In this document: positions 38,807-48,239 of the stretch, in pieces
Layout of the letters: each line of letters starts with the position of its first letter
Numbering within the stretch: position 1 is the first letter of the stretch
NCBI RefSeq assembly: GCF_036452155.1
Contig: NZ_JAWJZY010000001.1
DNA length: 64,000 bases
Source of the DNA: Sorlinia euscelidii
Lineage (GTDB): Bacteria > Pseudomonadota > Alphaproteobacteria > Acetobacterales > Acetobacteraceae
Strand: one strand, 5' to 3'
Notes under the pieces: generated by a model
Told to the model about the DNA's origin: nothing
Database searches by the model: none
Seen by the model: the letters and a program-made list of their open reading frames with translations, nothing else
Made by a program: the position numbers and the translations under genes

Positions 38807-39193
38807 ATGGAAGAGATAAAAAGCGTGTACGAAGAGATAATTCAAGATATCGTGCAAGAATGGACTCTGTTCGACCCGGCCGTGGGACCATCAACACCTC
38901 CACCACGTGATTTCATCACGGATGTCTCGCGCGAAATCAGCCGTTTTTCTCAGGCGCAAGGAGCACTTCCGGCATCTTCTCTTCAGGGGAAATGGATTGT
39001 CGCAACGTCGCCGGCGGATATACCCCATCCTTTTGATCTGCACGATTTCGTCGGCATCATGGGTTACATCCTCAGGGGCCGACCCGATGAGGCGGGGAAA
39101 TCGCCATCACCCCGCCATGATCAGGACCATCGTGACATTGTCTTCGCGAATGCCATGACCGGAGTTTCGTTTCCCGGATTCATCTTTCAGTAA
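38807..39193 (+). CDS. Hypothetical 128-residue protein
   Basis: I do not recognise this gene. The predicted protein is soluble and acidic in its N-terminal half (repeated Glu/Asp, then many Pro), with a Gly/hydrophobic stretch (DLHDFVGIMGYILRG) near residues 85-99. It has no signal peptide. No strong ribosome-binding site precedes the ATG. It lies between a region with a possible promoter and a convergent TauE-type gene. The last 35 residues look less protein-like, which could indicate a frameshift or a non-coding frame. Confidence 0.4.
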   Translation: MEEIKSVYEEIIQDIVQEWTLFDPAVGPSTPPPRDFITDVSREISRFSQAQGALPASSLQGKWIVATSPADIPHPFDLHDFVGIMGYILRGRPDEAGKSPSPRHDQDHRDIVFANAMTGVSFPGFIFQ

Positions 39194-39239
39194 ATTATTT
39201 TGAAGCGCGCCTTGAGGGCGGCAGCCGGACACGACCCTT

Positions 39240-40022
39240 CTATGACGTCACGAGCTTGAAGCCGATAGCGAGAAGCACGACGCCCAGGACAGCCTGCTGA
39301 AATCTCGCGGGCATCACATCAATCGACAGGCTTCCCAACATGACGCCCGGGATTGACCCGGCAAGCAGGGAGGCGAGCAATGACAGGTCAACCGCGCCAA
39401 ACCACCAATGCCCCAAGCCCGCCACGAGGGTCAATGGCACGGCATGGGCGATGTCGGCGCCGACCAACCTTGCAAAATCCCGTTTAGGATAAAGCATGAT
39501 CATGGCGGCCAGGCCGATCGCACCCGCGCCGACGGAAGATATTGTAACAAGAGCGCCGAGCGCCACCCCAAGCAGGACCGTCAATAACGTAACGTGTCGA
39601 TCTTCCAACTGACTTCCGCGATTTTGAGCCCATCGTTGTATCTCACGACGAAAAAGCACGCTTGGCGCCGTGATCAACAGGGCCACGCCAATCGCGTGGG
39701 TCATGAAATGCGCGACGCCATCGGAGGGCGCTCCGACACCGTGCAAAATGCCCAAGGTCATGAGCGTCGCCGGGATACTCCCCGACGCAAGTAACCTCAC
39801 AATGGACCAGTCAACGGTCCTTTGACTCCCATGCACAAGCGTGCCGACAGATTTTGTCATCGTCGCAAAGAGGAGGTCGGTACCGACGGCCGCCTGAGGA
39901 TGAATGCGGAAAAAAAGGATGAGGATCGGCGTCATCAGTGACCCGCCACCCACGCCTGTCATCCCAACCAGAAATCCGACCAGCAATCCTGAGAATGCAT
40001 ATGCGTAATGGAATTCAGTCAA
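39240..40022 (-). CDS. TauE/SafE-family sulfite/organosulfonate exporter-like permease
   Basis: A 260-residue, about eight-helix membrane protein with the family's paired Gly-rich motifs: VGMTGVGGGSLMTPIL near the N-terminus, and VTISSVGAGAIGLAAM in the second half. Members export or import sulfur-containing anions and other small organic acids; the substrate cannot be predicted. It is a single-gene unit on the minus strand, divergent from pepA. Confidence 0.88.
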   Translation of the reverse strand: MTEFHYAYAFSGLLVGFLVGMTGVGGGSLMTPILILFFRIHPQAAVGTDLLFATMTKSVGTLVHGSQRTVDWSIVRLLASGSIPATLMTLGILHGVGAPSDGVAHFMTHAIGVALLITAPSVLFRREIQRWAQNRGSQLEDRHVTLLTVLLGVALGALVTISSVGAGAIGLAAMIMLYPKRDFARLVGADIAHAVPLTLVAGLGHWWFGAVDLSLLASLLAGSIPGVMLGSLSIDVMPARFQQAVLGVVLLAIGFKLVTS

Positions 40023-40206
40023 ACCCCTAAAACCTTTATTCTTGACGCCTCAAGAAAACGAAGTATGCCTGCGCCAGAAATTAATTTCACTATTTTTGTT
40101 GTTTATATTTTTCGCGACCTCACACCGGTCGAGTCCGTGCTGGCTTGCCTAAAAACGGGAGTCAGTCGATATTGATACGAAATAAATCTAAATTGGAAAG
40201 CGCGAA

Positions 40207-41709
40207 ATGTTGGAAATTCAAGTTAAAGCCGCAGCAACAATTTTTGACGCTGAGCATGGCACGCAAACCGGGCGTTATTTTGCCATCCTGATCCCTCAGG
40301 ATGATGATCTCTCGTCCGGGATATGCGAAATGCTTGATCATCGGACCAACGGTGCCCTGCGTCGCGCTGCGGCCATCACAAAATTTAAAGGTGAGCGTGA
40401 TCAATCCTGCACGCTCATCGCACCTTGCCCTGACATCGCCCAGATCGTTCTCGTTGGATATGGTGAAGAGGCGAACCTGACCCCCAACCGTGTTGAGAAT
40501 GCGGCCGCCCTTGCCGCCTCCCTCTGCAGAAAGGCGGAGTCTGTCAGCATGGCTTATGTCGGACGTGCCGAGACATTTGCCGCCCATGCGGCCTATGGCG
40601 CCACTTTGGGACAATATCGGTTTTCCCGATATAAACACGATGCTGAACTGGCCGCATCGTTGCGCAAGCTTGACCTGTTTGTCGAAGACATCGACGCGAC
40701 GACAAAGCAGTGGGCGCGGCTGCAGAGCATTGCGCTTGGCGTTTTCCGAACACGCGACCTGGTGAATGAGCCGGGCAATGTGCTGCATCCGCCCGAATTC
40801 GCGAAACGCATCGAAACGCTGCGCGATATCGGCGTTTCAGTGACGATCCTGACAGCGTCAACCCTTCAGGAGCTCGGATTTGGCGCGCTTTTGGGCGTCG
40901 CCCAAGGCAGCGACAAGGAAGCCCATGTCGCCATTATGCATTACGCCCATTCCGATAACCAGAATGATGCGCCCATTGCATTGATCGGCAAGGGCGTGAC
41001 GTTTGACTCCGGCGGGATTTCCATCAAACCGGCAAACGGCATGGAGGAAATGAAGACAGATATGGGCGGTGCCGCCGCGGTTGTCGGCACGATTGAGGCC
41101 CTGGCGCGACGCCATGCGCGGGCCAATGTCGTAGGTGTCGTCGGGTTGGTGGAAAACATGCTTTCCGGCAATGCGCAGCGTCCCGGCGATATCGTCACCA
41201 GCTACGCCGGTAAAACAATCGAAGTTCTCAATACGGATGCTGAGGGGCGCCTCGTTCTCGCCGATGTGCTCGCTTACACACGGAATGTTTACCGTCCCCA
41301 GCTTATGATTGATCTGGCGACACTTACAGGTGCCATCGTGATCAGTCTCGGACATGAATATGCCGGGGTTTTCAGCAATAACGAAACCCTCAAAACGCGT
41401 TTGGTCTCGGCAGGCGAGACGTCTGGCGATGCGCTTTGGCCGATGCCCATGGGCCCCGCTTATGATCGCGAGATCGACTCCCCCATCGCGGATATGAAAA
41501 ATATCGGGAGTCGCGCGGGCGGTTCCATCACCGCGGCGCAGTTCCTGGCGCGTTTCGTGGGCGACACACCGTGGGCACATCTCGACATTGCCGGTGTCGC
41601 CGCGCGGAATGACGCCGCACCGACCTGCCCGAAAGGCGCTTCAGGCTTCGGTGTGCGGCTGTTGGACCAGCTGATTTACCTTTATGAGTCGGGTGAAAAT
41701 CTCATATGA
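40207..41709 (+). CDS. pepA: Leucyl (cytosol) aminopeptidase, M17 family
   Basis: The 500-residue enzyme has a less conserved N-terminal domain and the catalytic C-terminal domain with the two metal-binding blocks KGVTFDSGGISIKP and VLNTDAEGRLVLADVL, the latter being the M17 signature. It removes N-terminal residues from peptides using two divalent metals, forming a hexamer. The following holC gene overlaps by 4 bases (ATGA), a frequent pairing in proteobacteria. Confidence 0.95.
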   Translation: MLEIQVKAAATIFDAEHGTQTGRYFAILIPQDDDLSSGICEMLDHRTNGALRRAAAITKFKGERDQSCTLIAPCPDIAQIVLVGYGEEANLTPNRVENAAALAASLCRKAESVSMAYVGRAETFAAHAAYGATLGQYRFSRYKHDAELAASLRKLDLFVEDIDATTKQWARLQSIALGVFRTRDLVNEPGNVLHPPEFAKRIETLRDIGVSVTILTASTLQELGFGALLGVAQGSDKEAHVAIMHYAHSDNQNDAPIALIGKGVTFDSGGISIKPANGMEEMKTDMGGAAAVVGTIEALARRHARANVVGVVGLVENMLSGNAQRPGDIVTSYAGKTIEVLNTDAEGRLVLADVLAYTRNVYRPQLMIDLATLTGAIVISLGHEYAGVFSNNETLKTRLVSAGETSGDALWPMPMGPAYDREIDSPIADMKNIGSRAGGSITAAQFLARFVGDTPWAHLDIAGVAARNDAAPTCPKGASGFGVRLLDQLIYLYESGENLI

Positions 41710-42173
41710 CGGCTGAAATCGGCTTTTACCATTTAAGCCGATCCCGCCTTGATCAGGCGTTGGGGCAGCTTCTGGCACGCAGTTTAAGTGCGGGCCAGCG
41801 CGCCGTCATCCGATGTCGGGATGCGGCGCAGCTCCAGTCCCTTAATGCGGCGCTGTGGAAGCTGGATGATTCCCCGTGGCTGCCGCATGGCAGTAAGGCC
41901 CAGGGCCAGGGGGAACAACAGCCCATTTGGCTCACTCTCGAACATGATGTCCCTAATGGTGCACGCTTTCTCTTTCTGATGGCCGGCGTCGAGACAGATG
42001 ACGCCACGGCATTTGAGAGAGTTTTCGTTGTCTTTGACGGCAGCGATGAAATTGCCGTGAGTTGGGCGCGAGAAAAATGGCGGGGCTGGGCCGCGCAGGA
42101 TCTCCCGCTTTCCTACTGGCAGCAAACGGAGGATGGGTGGAAAAAACAGGCGGACACGCGTCAGAAAGCCTAG
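41706..42173 (+). CDS. holC: DNA polymerase III subunit chi
   Basis: A 155-residue protein matching HolC: the start EIGFYHLSRSRLDQALGQLL, the middle LWKLDDSPWLPHG and the late block GARFLFLMAG and FDGSDEIAVSWAREKW. Chi links the clamp loader to single-stranded DNA-binding protein at the replication fork. The overlap with pepA supports the start and co-transcription. Confidence 0.9.
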   Translation: MTAEIGFYHLSRSRLDQALGQLLARSLSAGQRAVIRCRDAAQLQSLNAALWKLDDSPWLPHGSKAQGQGEQQPIWLTLEHDVPNGARFLFLMAGVETDDATAFERVFVVFDGSDEIAVSWAREKWRGWAAQDLPLSYWQQTEDGWKKQADTRQKA

Positions 42174-42206
42174 AACGCGACCATCCGCTCGCGAAACGCC
42201 TCCGTC

Positions 42207-43685
42207 TCACTTTGTCAGATGATGTTCCGTCTCCGCCCATTTGCGCAGCAAGGGGTAGGATTGCCGGTAAAGCGCGAATTTTTCATCATAAAGCTGCCGC
42301 AACGCAGGGTTCGGGAGGTATTGATGCGCGATTTTCGGCTTCGAGCAGATATCGGCAATCTCACCATCTCCCGCGGCCATCCGCGCCAGACGCGCAGCCC
42401 CGAAAGCACCGCCATAATCACCGTCTTTCAGGCAGGATAAAGCCATATTCGTGACGGAGGCGATGATGGAGACCCATTTAGGACTTTTAGACCCCCCACC
42501 CACCACCATGGCGCGGGACACCTCACCTTTCTCAATGCCGAGACCGCGCGCAGCATCACGAAGAGAGAACGCAACCCCTTCAAGCACAGATTGCGTCATC
42601 TCAGCACGCTTGACGGCGCGGTCGACCCCAAGAAAGCTGCCCCGAATAAGGTCATCACCATGCGGCGTCCTCTCTCCTGACAAATAAGGGAGAAAGAGCG
42701 GGCGCGCGGGACGGCTGATTTGCAGCGGCACCTCATCGAGTAATGCCGCCTCCGACATACCGGTGATTTCTGCCCACCATCGTAACGAGGACGCAGCCGA
42801 TAAGGTCACCCCCATCTGGTGCCACCGGTTTGGAACCGCATGGCAGAAAGCGTGCAATCCGCTACCCGTCTCGGGCCGGAAATCCCGCGTCGTACGCCAG
42901 ATGACGCCGGATGTGCCGAGTGAGATGAAGCTATCCCCATCCTCAATCGCGCCAAGCCCGATTGCGGCCGCCGCATTATCACCCGCGCCGCCTGCGAGTA
43001 TGACCGTATCGCGCATGCCCCAGCGCGTGGCGAGAGACTTCTTCAGGTAGCAAGTGGGGGCGCTTCCCTCGACAAGTCGCGGCATGGCATCCAAGTTGAG
43101 TCCACATGCCGCCAAAGCCTCGGGAGACCAGTTGCGATGTTCTACATCCAACCAAAGTGTGCCGGATGCGTCTGAGACATCTTCAATCATTTCCCCACAA
43201 AGTTTGAAGCGCAACCACGCTTTCGGGAGTAAAATTTTGCGGACCTGCCTGAAAATGTCCGGCTCATGGCGTCGCACCCAGAGCAGTTTCGGCGCGGTAA
43301 AACCGGCCGCCGCGCGGTTTCCGGTTACGCGGCGCGACGCGGGAAAGCGCGCTTCAAATATCTCGCATTCAGCCTGCGCGCGCGTGTCATTCCACAAAAT
43401 GCAGGGCCTGAGCACATGGTTTGCCGCATCCAGCAGGACCGCGCCGTGCTGCTGGCCGGACAGCCCGAGCCCGCGCAGTTTTTCCAGCTCTTTCGGCCGT
43501 TCACGCTTTAAGTCATCCAGGATACGGCAGAGGGCCTGCCACCAGGCATCAGGATCCTGCTCCGACCAACCGCGATGGGGTGACTGCGCTTCAAGTTTTT
43601 CCGTCCGGGACGCGACGACTCTCTGGTCTCTGTCAAGGAGGAGCAATTTTATGCCGGATGTACCTGCGTCGATCCCGATATACAT
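42207..43685 (-). CDS. xylB: Xylulokinase
   Basis: A 492-residue FGGY-family sugar kinase. The first phosphate motif is IGIDAGTSGIKLLLLD, with LGLSGQQHGAVLLD, ILWNDTRA and PYLSGERTPHGD, the last two typical of D-xylulose kinases. It makes xylulose 5-phosphate for the pentose phosphate pathway. The ATG at 43685 follows an AAGGAGG ribosome site; the open frame extends to 43754 without similarity. It lies downstream of a ribitol dehydrogenase gene but is separated from it by a terminator, so it may have its own promoter. Confidence 0.93.
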   Translation of the reverse strand: MYIGIDAGTSGIKLLLLDRDQRVVASRTEKLEAQSPHRGWSEQDPDAWWQALCRILDDLKRERPKELEKLRGLGLSGQQHGAVLLDAANHVLRPCILWNDTRAQAECEIFEARFPASRRVTGNRAAAGFTAPKLLWVRRHEPDIFRQVRKILLPKAWLRFKLCGEMIEDVSDASGTLWLDVEHRNWSPEALAACGLNLDAMPRLVEGSAPTCYLKKSLATRWGMRDTVILAGGAGDNAAAAIGLGAIEDGDSFISLGTSGVIWRTTRDFRPETGSGLHAFCHAVPNRWHQMGVTLSAASSLRWWAEITGMSEAALLDEVPLQISRPARPLFLPYLSGERTPHGDDLIRGSFLGVDRAVKRAEMTQSVLEGVAFSLRDAARGLGIEKGEVSRAMVVGGGSKSPKWVSIIASVTNMALSCLKDGDYGGAFGAARLARMAAGDGEIADICSKPKIAHQYLPNPALRQLYDEKFALYRQSYPLLRKWAETEHHLTK

Positions 43686-43721
43686 GGCCCCTCCTTGACG
43701 TCGCAGCGATGTTTGCACAGC

Positions 43722-43750
43722 AAAAAGGGCGCGTCCAGAACGCGCCCTTT
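43722..43750 (-). terminator. Intrinsic terminator after the ribitol dehydrogenase gene
   Basis: On the minus strand the stem AAAGGGCGCG/CGCGCCCTTT with a 7-base loop is followed by further T residues. It lies between the stop of the dehydrogenase (43779) and the start of xylB (43685), which makes partial or full separation of the two transcripts likely. Confidence 0.75.
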
Positions 43751-43778
43751 GCACCTCGCTTGAACAGCGAAACGGTTT

Positions 43779-44507
43779 TTAAACGTCGAAATTCTGCGGC
43801 AAAATCACGAGATCCCGCACAATGACGCCTTTTCGACGCGTCAGCATGAAAATGAGCGCCTCCGCGACCTCAACCGGCTGCATGATTCCGCCTGATTCGA
43901 GATTGGCTTTGACGCGCTCCTGGTCCCAGTCTTTGAGAAGCGGCGTCACGACTGGGCCGGGTTGAATAGCGGAGATACGCACATCATATGCGGCCAGTTT
44001 CCGGCGCGCCGTGTGCACGAAAGCCTGAACCGCATGTTTGGACGCGGTATAGACGGGCTCCGACACCATCGGCACCATGCCGGAGATGGAGCTTGTGATG
44101 ACGATGTCACCACTCTTCTGTTCCATCATCTGCGGTGCGACAGCGCGCACGCAGCGAAAGGCGGCGTTGATATTGAGATCAAGCATACGATCCCAGCGTT
44201 TCGTATCACCTTCCCATGGCATATCCGCAACGTAAGAGCCAGCATTGGCATGAAAAATATCAATGCGCCCGTGATTTTTCACGATTGTATGGACAGCTTT
44301 TTCAATGTCCTCATATTTCGTGAGATCGGCGATCAGAGCGTGCGCCTTATCACCCAGTTCCGCCGCGCGCGCTTCCGCCGCCTTCGCGTCAAAATCGATG
44401 ATGTAAACTTCAGCGCCGTTATCGAGAAGGTGACGGACGCATTCCAGACCAATGCCGGAAGCACCGCCTGTCACGGCGGCAATTTTATCCTTGAGTGGCT
44501 GTGCCAT
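43779..44507 (-). CDS. Ribitol 2-dehydrogenase-like SDR
   Basis: The 242-residue short-chain dehydrogenase has the cofactor motif TGGASGIG, the NAG motif in IDIFHANAGSY and the catalytic Ser-Tyr-Lys (SSIS, YTASK). Beyond the general fold, it shares distinctive segments with Klebsiella/Enterobacter ribitol dehydrogenase as I remember it: IFHANAG, NINAAFRCVRAV, PVYTASKHAVQAFVH and VRDLVILPQN. It should oxidise ribitol to D-ribulose with NAD. The start has an AGGAG site. With the adjacent xylB and second SDR it suggests pentitol catabolism. Confidence 0.8.
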   Translation of the reverse strand: MAQPLKDKIAAVTGGASGIGLECVRHLLDNGAEVYIIDFDAKAAEARAAELGDKAHALIADLTKYEDIEKAVHTIVKNHGRIDIFHANAGSYVADMPWEGDTKRWDRMLDLNINAAFRCVRAVAPQMMEQKSGDIVITSSISGMVPMVSEPVYTASKHAVQAFVHTARRKLAAYDVRISAIQPGPVVTPLLKDWDQERVKANLESGGIMQPVEVAEALIFMLTRRKGVIVRDLVILPQNFDV

Positions 44508-44668
44508 AATTATTCTCCTGGGTACGAAAACCCTTTGACGACTCGTAAGACGAGTCTCTTCATATTGATTAAGCCATAATTAAAACATTTTGAAGCCGAA
44601 GAATCACAAAATATATGTGACGCACTTCGACGCACAGGGGCGACCCTTAAGAACGGTCGCAGCTTTTC

Positions 44669-44698
44669 ACGGCCAGCCGCGCAATCGGCGCTGGCCGT
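44669..44698. terminator. Strong hairpin between the two SDR genes
   Basis: A perfect 9-base inverted repeat, ACGGCCAGC (44669-44677) and GCTGGCCGT (44690-44698). There is no proper T run, so it is a possible weak terminator or RNA-stabilising structure in the region between the two minus-strand SDR genes. Confidence 0.4.
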
Positions 44699-44744
44699 CC
44701 TGAAAACGTCATGTTTTAAATTAATCAGTCCAGATTTAACTGGG

Positions 44745-44776
44745 GCAGTTTCCCGCCTTATTGGCGGGAAAGCTGC
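44745..44776. terminator. Second hairpin downstream of the SDR gene
   Basis: TTTCCCGCC (44749-44757) pairs with GGCGGGAAA (44763-44771) around a 5-base loop, and the flanking GCAG/CTGC can extend the stem. It lies 58 bases after the SDR stop at 44834 and probably helps to end that transcript. Confidence 0.5.
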
Positions 44777-44833
44777 GTTGCATCACGGGAAAAGCACCAT
44801 GATGACGAATAAAATGATGTTGAAGCGTCGAAC

Positions 44834-45604
44834 TTACAGCGCGGTGTAACCGCCATCGACGAAAACATCCTGTCCATTGACCATATCGGACGCTGCCGAC
44901 GCCAGGAAGAGCACGACATCCGCCACTTCGAGGGGTTGCGCAACGCGGCCGGCCGGCATGTTGCCGAGGAATTTTTTCAACGCAGCGTCGTCACTCCAGA
45001 CTTCCGCACCCATCGATGTCCAGACGGCTGTCGGGCACACGGCATTCGCCTGAATGTTATGTGCACCCCATTCCGCCGTCATGGATTTGGTCAATGCATT
45101 CAGCGCCGCTTTAGAGGCACCATAAGCACTGTGATCCGGCATGGCGAAATTGCTGATCTGGGAGCTGAGATTGATGATCTTGCCGCTTTTCTGCGCAATC
45201 ATCCCTGGCGCAACGGCCCGTGCAAACAAAAATGCAGCGCGCAGATTGACGTTAAAGCTCGCATCCCAGTCATCAACCGGGAAATCGAGAAGAGAGCCGG
45301 AGATGCAGATACCCGCATTATTGACGAGAATATCCACCGCGCCCCACGCAGCGGTGACCTGCGCCACAACCTTTTCGCCCGCATCCACGGCACGAAGGTC
45401 AGCGGCGATTGTCATGCAATTGCGGCCGTTATTCTCAACGATTTTGCGCGTTTCCTCAAGGGCGGCCACATCCCGGCCAACCGCCACGATGTCGGCACCC
45501 GCCGCGCTCAACACGTCGCTGATCGTCTGGCCCAACCCTCTCGATGCGCCCGTGACCAATGCTTTCTTCCCGACAACCGAGAACCGCTCTGGAAGTGACC
45601 GCAT
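44834..45604 (-). CDS. Short-chain dehydrogenase/reductase (polyol dehydrogenase candidate)
   Basis: A 256-residue classical SDR: cofactor motif TGASRGLG, NNAGI, catalytic Ser (NLSSQ) and YGASK, and the C-terminal FVDGGYTAL typical of tetrameric SDRs related to gluconate 5-dehydrogenase and sugar-alcohol dehydrogenases. The ATG at 45604 is preceded by AAGGAAA; a start at 45634 is possible. Its position upstream of the ribitol dehydrogenase and xylulokinase genes suggests oxidation of a pentitol such as arabitol or xylitol to a ketopentose, but the substrate is inferred only from neighbours. Confidence 0.8.
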   Translation of the reverse strand: MRSLPERFSVVGKKALVTGASRGLGQTISDVLSAAGADIVAVGRDVAALEETRKIVENNGRNCMTIAADLRAVDAGEKVVAQVTAAWGAVDILVNNAGICISGSLLDFPVDDWDASFNVNLRAAFLFARAVAPGMIAQKSGKIINLSSQISNFAMPDHSAYGASKAALNALTKSMTAEWGAHNIQANAVCPTAVWTSMGAEVWSDDAALKKFLGNMPAGRVAQPLEVADVVLFLASAASDMVNGQDVFVDGGYTAL

Positions 45605-46269
45605 GTGATTTTCCTTAACAAATTCTGAATTCATGCGCGGAATTTACAACTTATTGAGATTTTTGCAATTCTTTGTGACAAAATTACCAATGTGGCCTTC
45701 GTTTCGGCAACATCACGCCGGTTTTTCAACAGTATCTTATGGAGAAGTCTTCAAAGTCCGACGCAGCTTCTCAGCCATGATCCATGAATAAGCGCATTTT
45801 CTGATCCGGATAACGTGGTATAAAAAGTTTTTATATATCCACTCATCGCGATTACAACAGATTTTCAGCAAAGAAGACGCGCAGCCTCCAGGCTCTGTAT
45901 CCGAATTATCCACACTCCCCGGACGAAGACCGTACCTTTTATCTTTTTTACACCTGACAATATTCATCATGATCACAAATATAAATTTATATAAATCAAG
46001 CGAGGATTTATTCCAGTCATGCTGTCGCGTCGATTTTTAAGATGATCGACATATTTATCGATCCCCAACCTTTACAGCTATCATCATCGGTCAAATGACG
46101 AATTCTACCTGACAACCGCAAATAAGTTTTTCGTCCCTCGCGGTGAGAATTTTCCCTCGCGACTCGCATGGTCATGTTCAGAGTGCGAGTCGCGGCGCCC
46201 GTACCGGGAGCGTGTGCAAATCAGACACTCATGAATCACATCGAAATGAAATGTGACACGTTTGGCGCC
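45605..46269. other. Intergenic region, AT-rich, no supported gene
   Basis: This 665-base gap upstream of the SDR gene is AT-rich in its middle (about 45740-46080). A 79-residue minus-strand frame (45737-45976) exists but has no recognisable domain or ribosome site. It should contain the SDR promoter; none could be placed firmly. Confidence 0.4.
46158..46194. terminator. Strong hairpin downstream of the iron ABC operon
   Basis: A perfect 11-base inverted repeat, CGCGACTCGCA (46158-46168) and TGCGAGTCGCG (46184-46194), with a 15-base loop, lies 76 bases after the stop of the permease gene. The minus strand continues with AGGGAAAATTC, which is only weakly T-rich, so it is a terminator candidate rather than a sure one. 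Confidence 0.5.
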
Positions 46270-47271
46270 TCAGATGCGCCCTCGCGCAACCATCCATCCC
46301 AGAAAAAGACTGCCCATTGCGGAGATCACCACCCCGACCGGAATTTCCTGATCGGGAAGCACGATGCGGCCCATGACGTCTGACCCCACCGCCAGACCCG
46401 CCCCCAGCACACCGACGATGGGCGTCATTTCAGTGATCGTCATCCGCCCCAATCCGCGCACGAGATGCGGGACAATCAACCCGATAAACGGGATCGGCCC
46501 GGTTATGGCCACCACCGCGCCACATGACAAGGCGCAAAGGAGGATCGTCTGCACGCGCAATCGCGACGTGCACACCCCAAGACTACGCGCCACGTCGTCC
46601 CCCGCTTTCAGCGCCTCGAGGGGCAGGGCTTTAATTTTCAGGAAAAGAGTCAGGATCATGATGGCAGTCAGGGCGAATGGCAGAGTCTGCCAGTCCGCTG
46701 CGGAAAAACTCCCCATCGTCCAGAATAAGATTGATTGCGCCGTATTGCGGTCCCCCGCATAGACCAACAGATCCGCGCAAGTTGTGAAGAGAAATGAGAT
46801 CGCCACACCGCCCAGAATGAGTCGGCCTGGTGCGGCGAAAGAGCGATGATTCAGTTGCGAAAAAAGAAGCGTCATCAGAAAGATCGTTGCCAGTCCGCCG
46901 CCGCAGATCGCCCCGGTAAAGGCCGTCATGGCGCCAAATTGGTCACCGAAAAACACGATCATGGCCATGGCGCCTGCCGATGCCCCGGATGACAGCCCGA
47001 ATAGATACGGGTCAGCCAATCCATTCCGTGTGACGACCTGCAAAGCCATTCCCGCCCGAGCCATGACGATCCCCGCCGCGATCGCCAAAATTAAACGCGG
47101 GAAGCGCAACGTCCAGATGATCTGCGCGGCCACATCCTGTGAAAACGGCCCTGCGCGCAACGCCGCGTAAAGCGCGTGCGGGCCGAAATGCACCGGGCCG
47201 AGACTGATGCTGACAAGTGCGAGCGCACAGGCACCCAATCCGCTCAGCGAGAAGAGAAGAAAGCGCCTCAC
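46270..47271 (-). CDS. Iron-siderophore/B12-type ABC transporter permease (FecCD family)
   Basis: A 333-residue permease with about ten helices, of the FecCD/BtuC family. Visible family segments are TLRFPRLILAIAAG, GLSSGASAGA, WTMGSFS and FIGLIVPHLVRGL. It should form a homodimer that moves iron-chelate or cobalamin across the inner membrane. It starts with GTG overlapping the stop of the binding-protein gene, and is last in the operon receptor-ATPase-binding protein-permease. Confidence 0.92.
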   Translation of the reverse strand: MRRFLLFSLSGLGACALALVSISLGPVHFGPHALYAALRAGPFSQDVAAQIIWTLRFPRLILAIAAGIVMARAGMALQVVTRNGLADPYLFGLSSGASAGAMAMIVFFGDQFGAMTAFTGAICGGGLATIFLMTLLFSQLNHRSFAAPGRLILGGVAISFLFTTCADLLVYAGDRNTAQSILFWTMGSFSAADWQTLPFALTAIMILTLFLKIKALPLEALKAGDDVARSLGVCTSRLRVQTILLCALSCGAVVAITGPIPFIGLIVPHLVRGLGRMTITEMTPIVGVLGAGLAVGSDVMGRIVLPDQEIPVGVVISAMGSLFLGWMVARGRI

Positions 47272-48239
47272 ATTTTACGGTCCGGATGCAGAAACCGCGC
47301 GAGTGCTTCAATCGCATCGATATTGGCCGGCCCGGGGGTAAGGGCGTCATATGGCAGGGAGATATATCGATGATGTCTCACGCCCGGGCTCTGCTGCAAA
47401 AGCCGCAAATGGCGCACCCAGCGCGCCTTTTGGGAAACACCTTGTCCGTAATCGACGAAAATAATGGCTTCCGGCTGTCGCATCGCCACCCGTTCCCAGC
47501 TTGTGCGCCCCCAGTTTGTCGGGAGATCGTCGGCGATGTTGCGCCCGCCCGCGAGGGCAATTAATCGCGAGGCCAAAGCGTAACGCCCCGCCGTCAAAGG
47601 GGCGTCCGTGCCGGAGTCATATATAAAGACGGGCACGGCACGTCGCCCGATCATACGCGCCCGGACAGCCGCAACGCGGGCCTTCATGGAAGCGACCAGA
47701 GACGCCGCAGCCTCCCGCCTGTCAAAAATGCGGCCCAGGCGCAGCAGATCGCTGTAAAGCAAGGCTTCCAATGTGACGGGAAGATGCGGGTGATGCCATT
47801 GCCGCAGGCAGCTTTCCGAAAGAATAATGGCGGGGATGTGGTAGCGCGCCAATCGCTCCGGCGTCACGTCACCGCCTACATTCATGCCGTAATTCCAACC
47901 CGCCACGAAGAGATCGGCATGGGATGCGATGAGCGTTTCTAGGCTTGGATAACGCGGTGCGCGTTCCGGCACGTTCCCACGCAATTTGCGGAAAGAAGGC
48001 GTCTCTTTATTCCAGCCGGAAATGCCGGTCACGCCGCACATATCATTCTGAAGATGCAGGGCAAAACCCATTTCCGCAATGTTTACGTCGTGAAAGATCG
48101 CACAATGTGGCTTTCGCGGGATGACAATGTCTTCGCCGCAATTGGAGACGGTAAGCGGGTAGTGAGAAGGCGCCGCGTCCACCGCCCGCATCGACAGGAG
48201 AAGAGTCAGTGTCAGGAAGGCGGCACGCCAGCCTCTCAT
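47268..48239 (-). CDS. Periplasmic binding protein of an iron-siderophore-type ABC transporter
   Basis: A 323-residue protein with a signal peptide (residues 1-22, ending VDA), and the two-lobed FecB/BtuF fold: PSLETLIASHADLFVAG in lobe one, AGGRNIADDLP and QPEAIIFVDYG in lobe two. It should bind the ferric chelate delivered by the TonB receptor. The start overlaps the ATPase gene (ATGA). The binding pocket contains many Trp/Tyr/Arg, but the ligand cannot be predicted. Confidence 0.9.
   Translation of the reverse strand: MRGWRAAFLTLTLLLSMRAVDAAPSHYPLTVSNCGEDIVIPRKPHCAIFHDVNIAEMGFALHLQNDMCGVTGISGWNKETPSFRKLRGNVPERAPRYPSLETLIASHADLFVAGWNYGMNVGGDVTPERLARYHIPAIILSESCLRQWHHPHLPVTLEALLYSDLLRLGRIFDRREAAASLVASMKARVAAVRARMIGRRAVPVFIYDSGTDAPLTAGRYALASRLIALAGGRNIADDLPTNWGRTSWERVAMRQPEAIIFVDYGQGVSQKARWVRHLRLLQQSPGVRHHRYISLPYDALTPGPANIDAIEALARFLHPDRKM

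Noticed and set aside
45737..45976. A 79-residue minus-strand frame between the SDR and iron genes
   Set aside because: It has no recognisable motif or start signal in an AT-rich gap, so coding is not supported.
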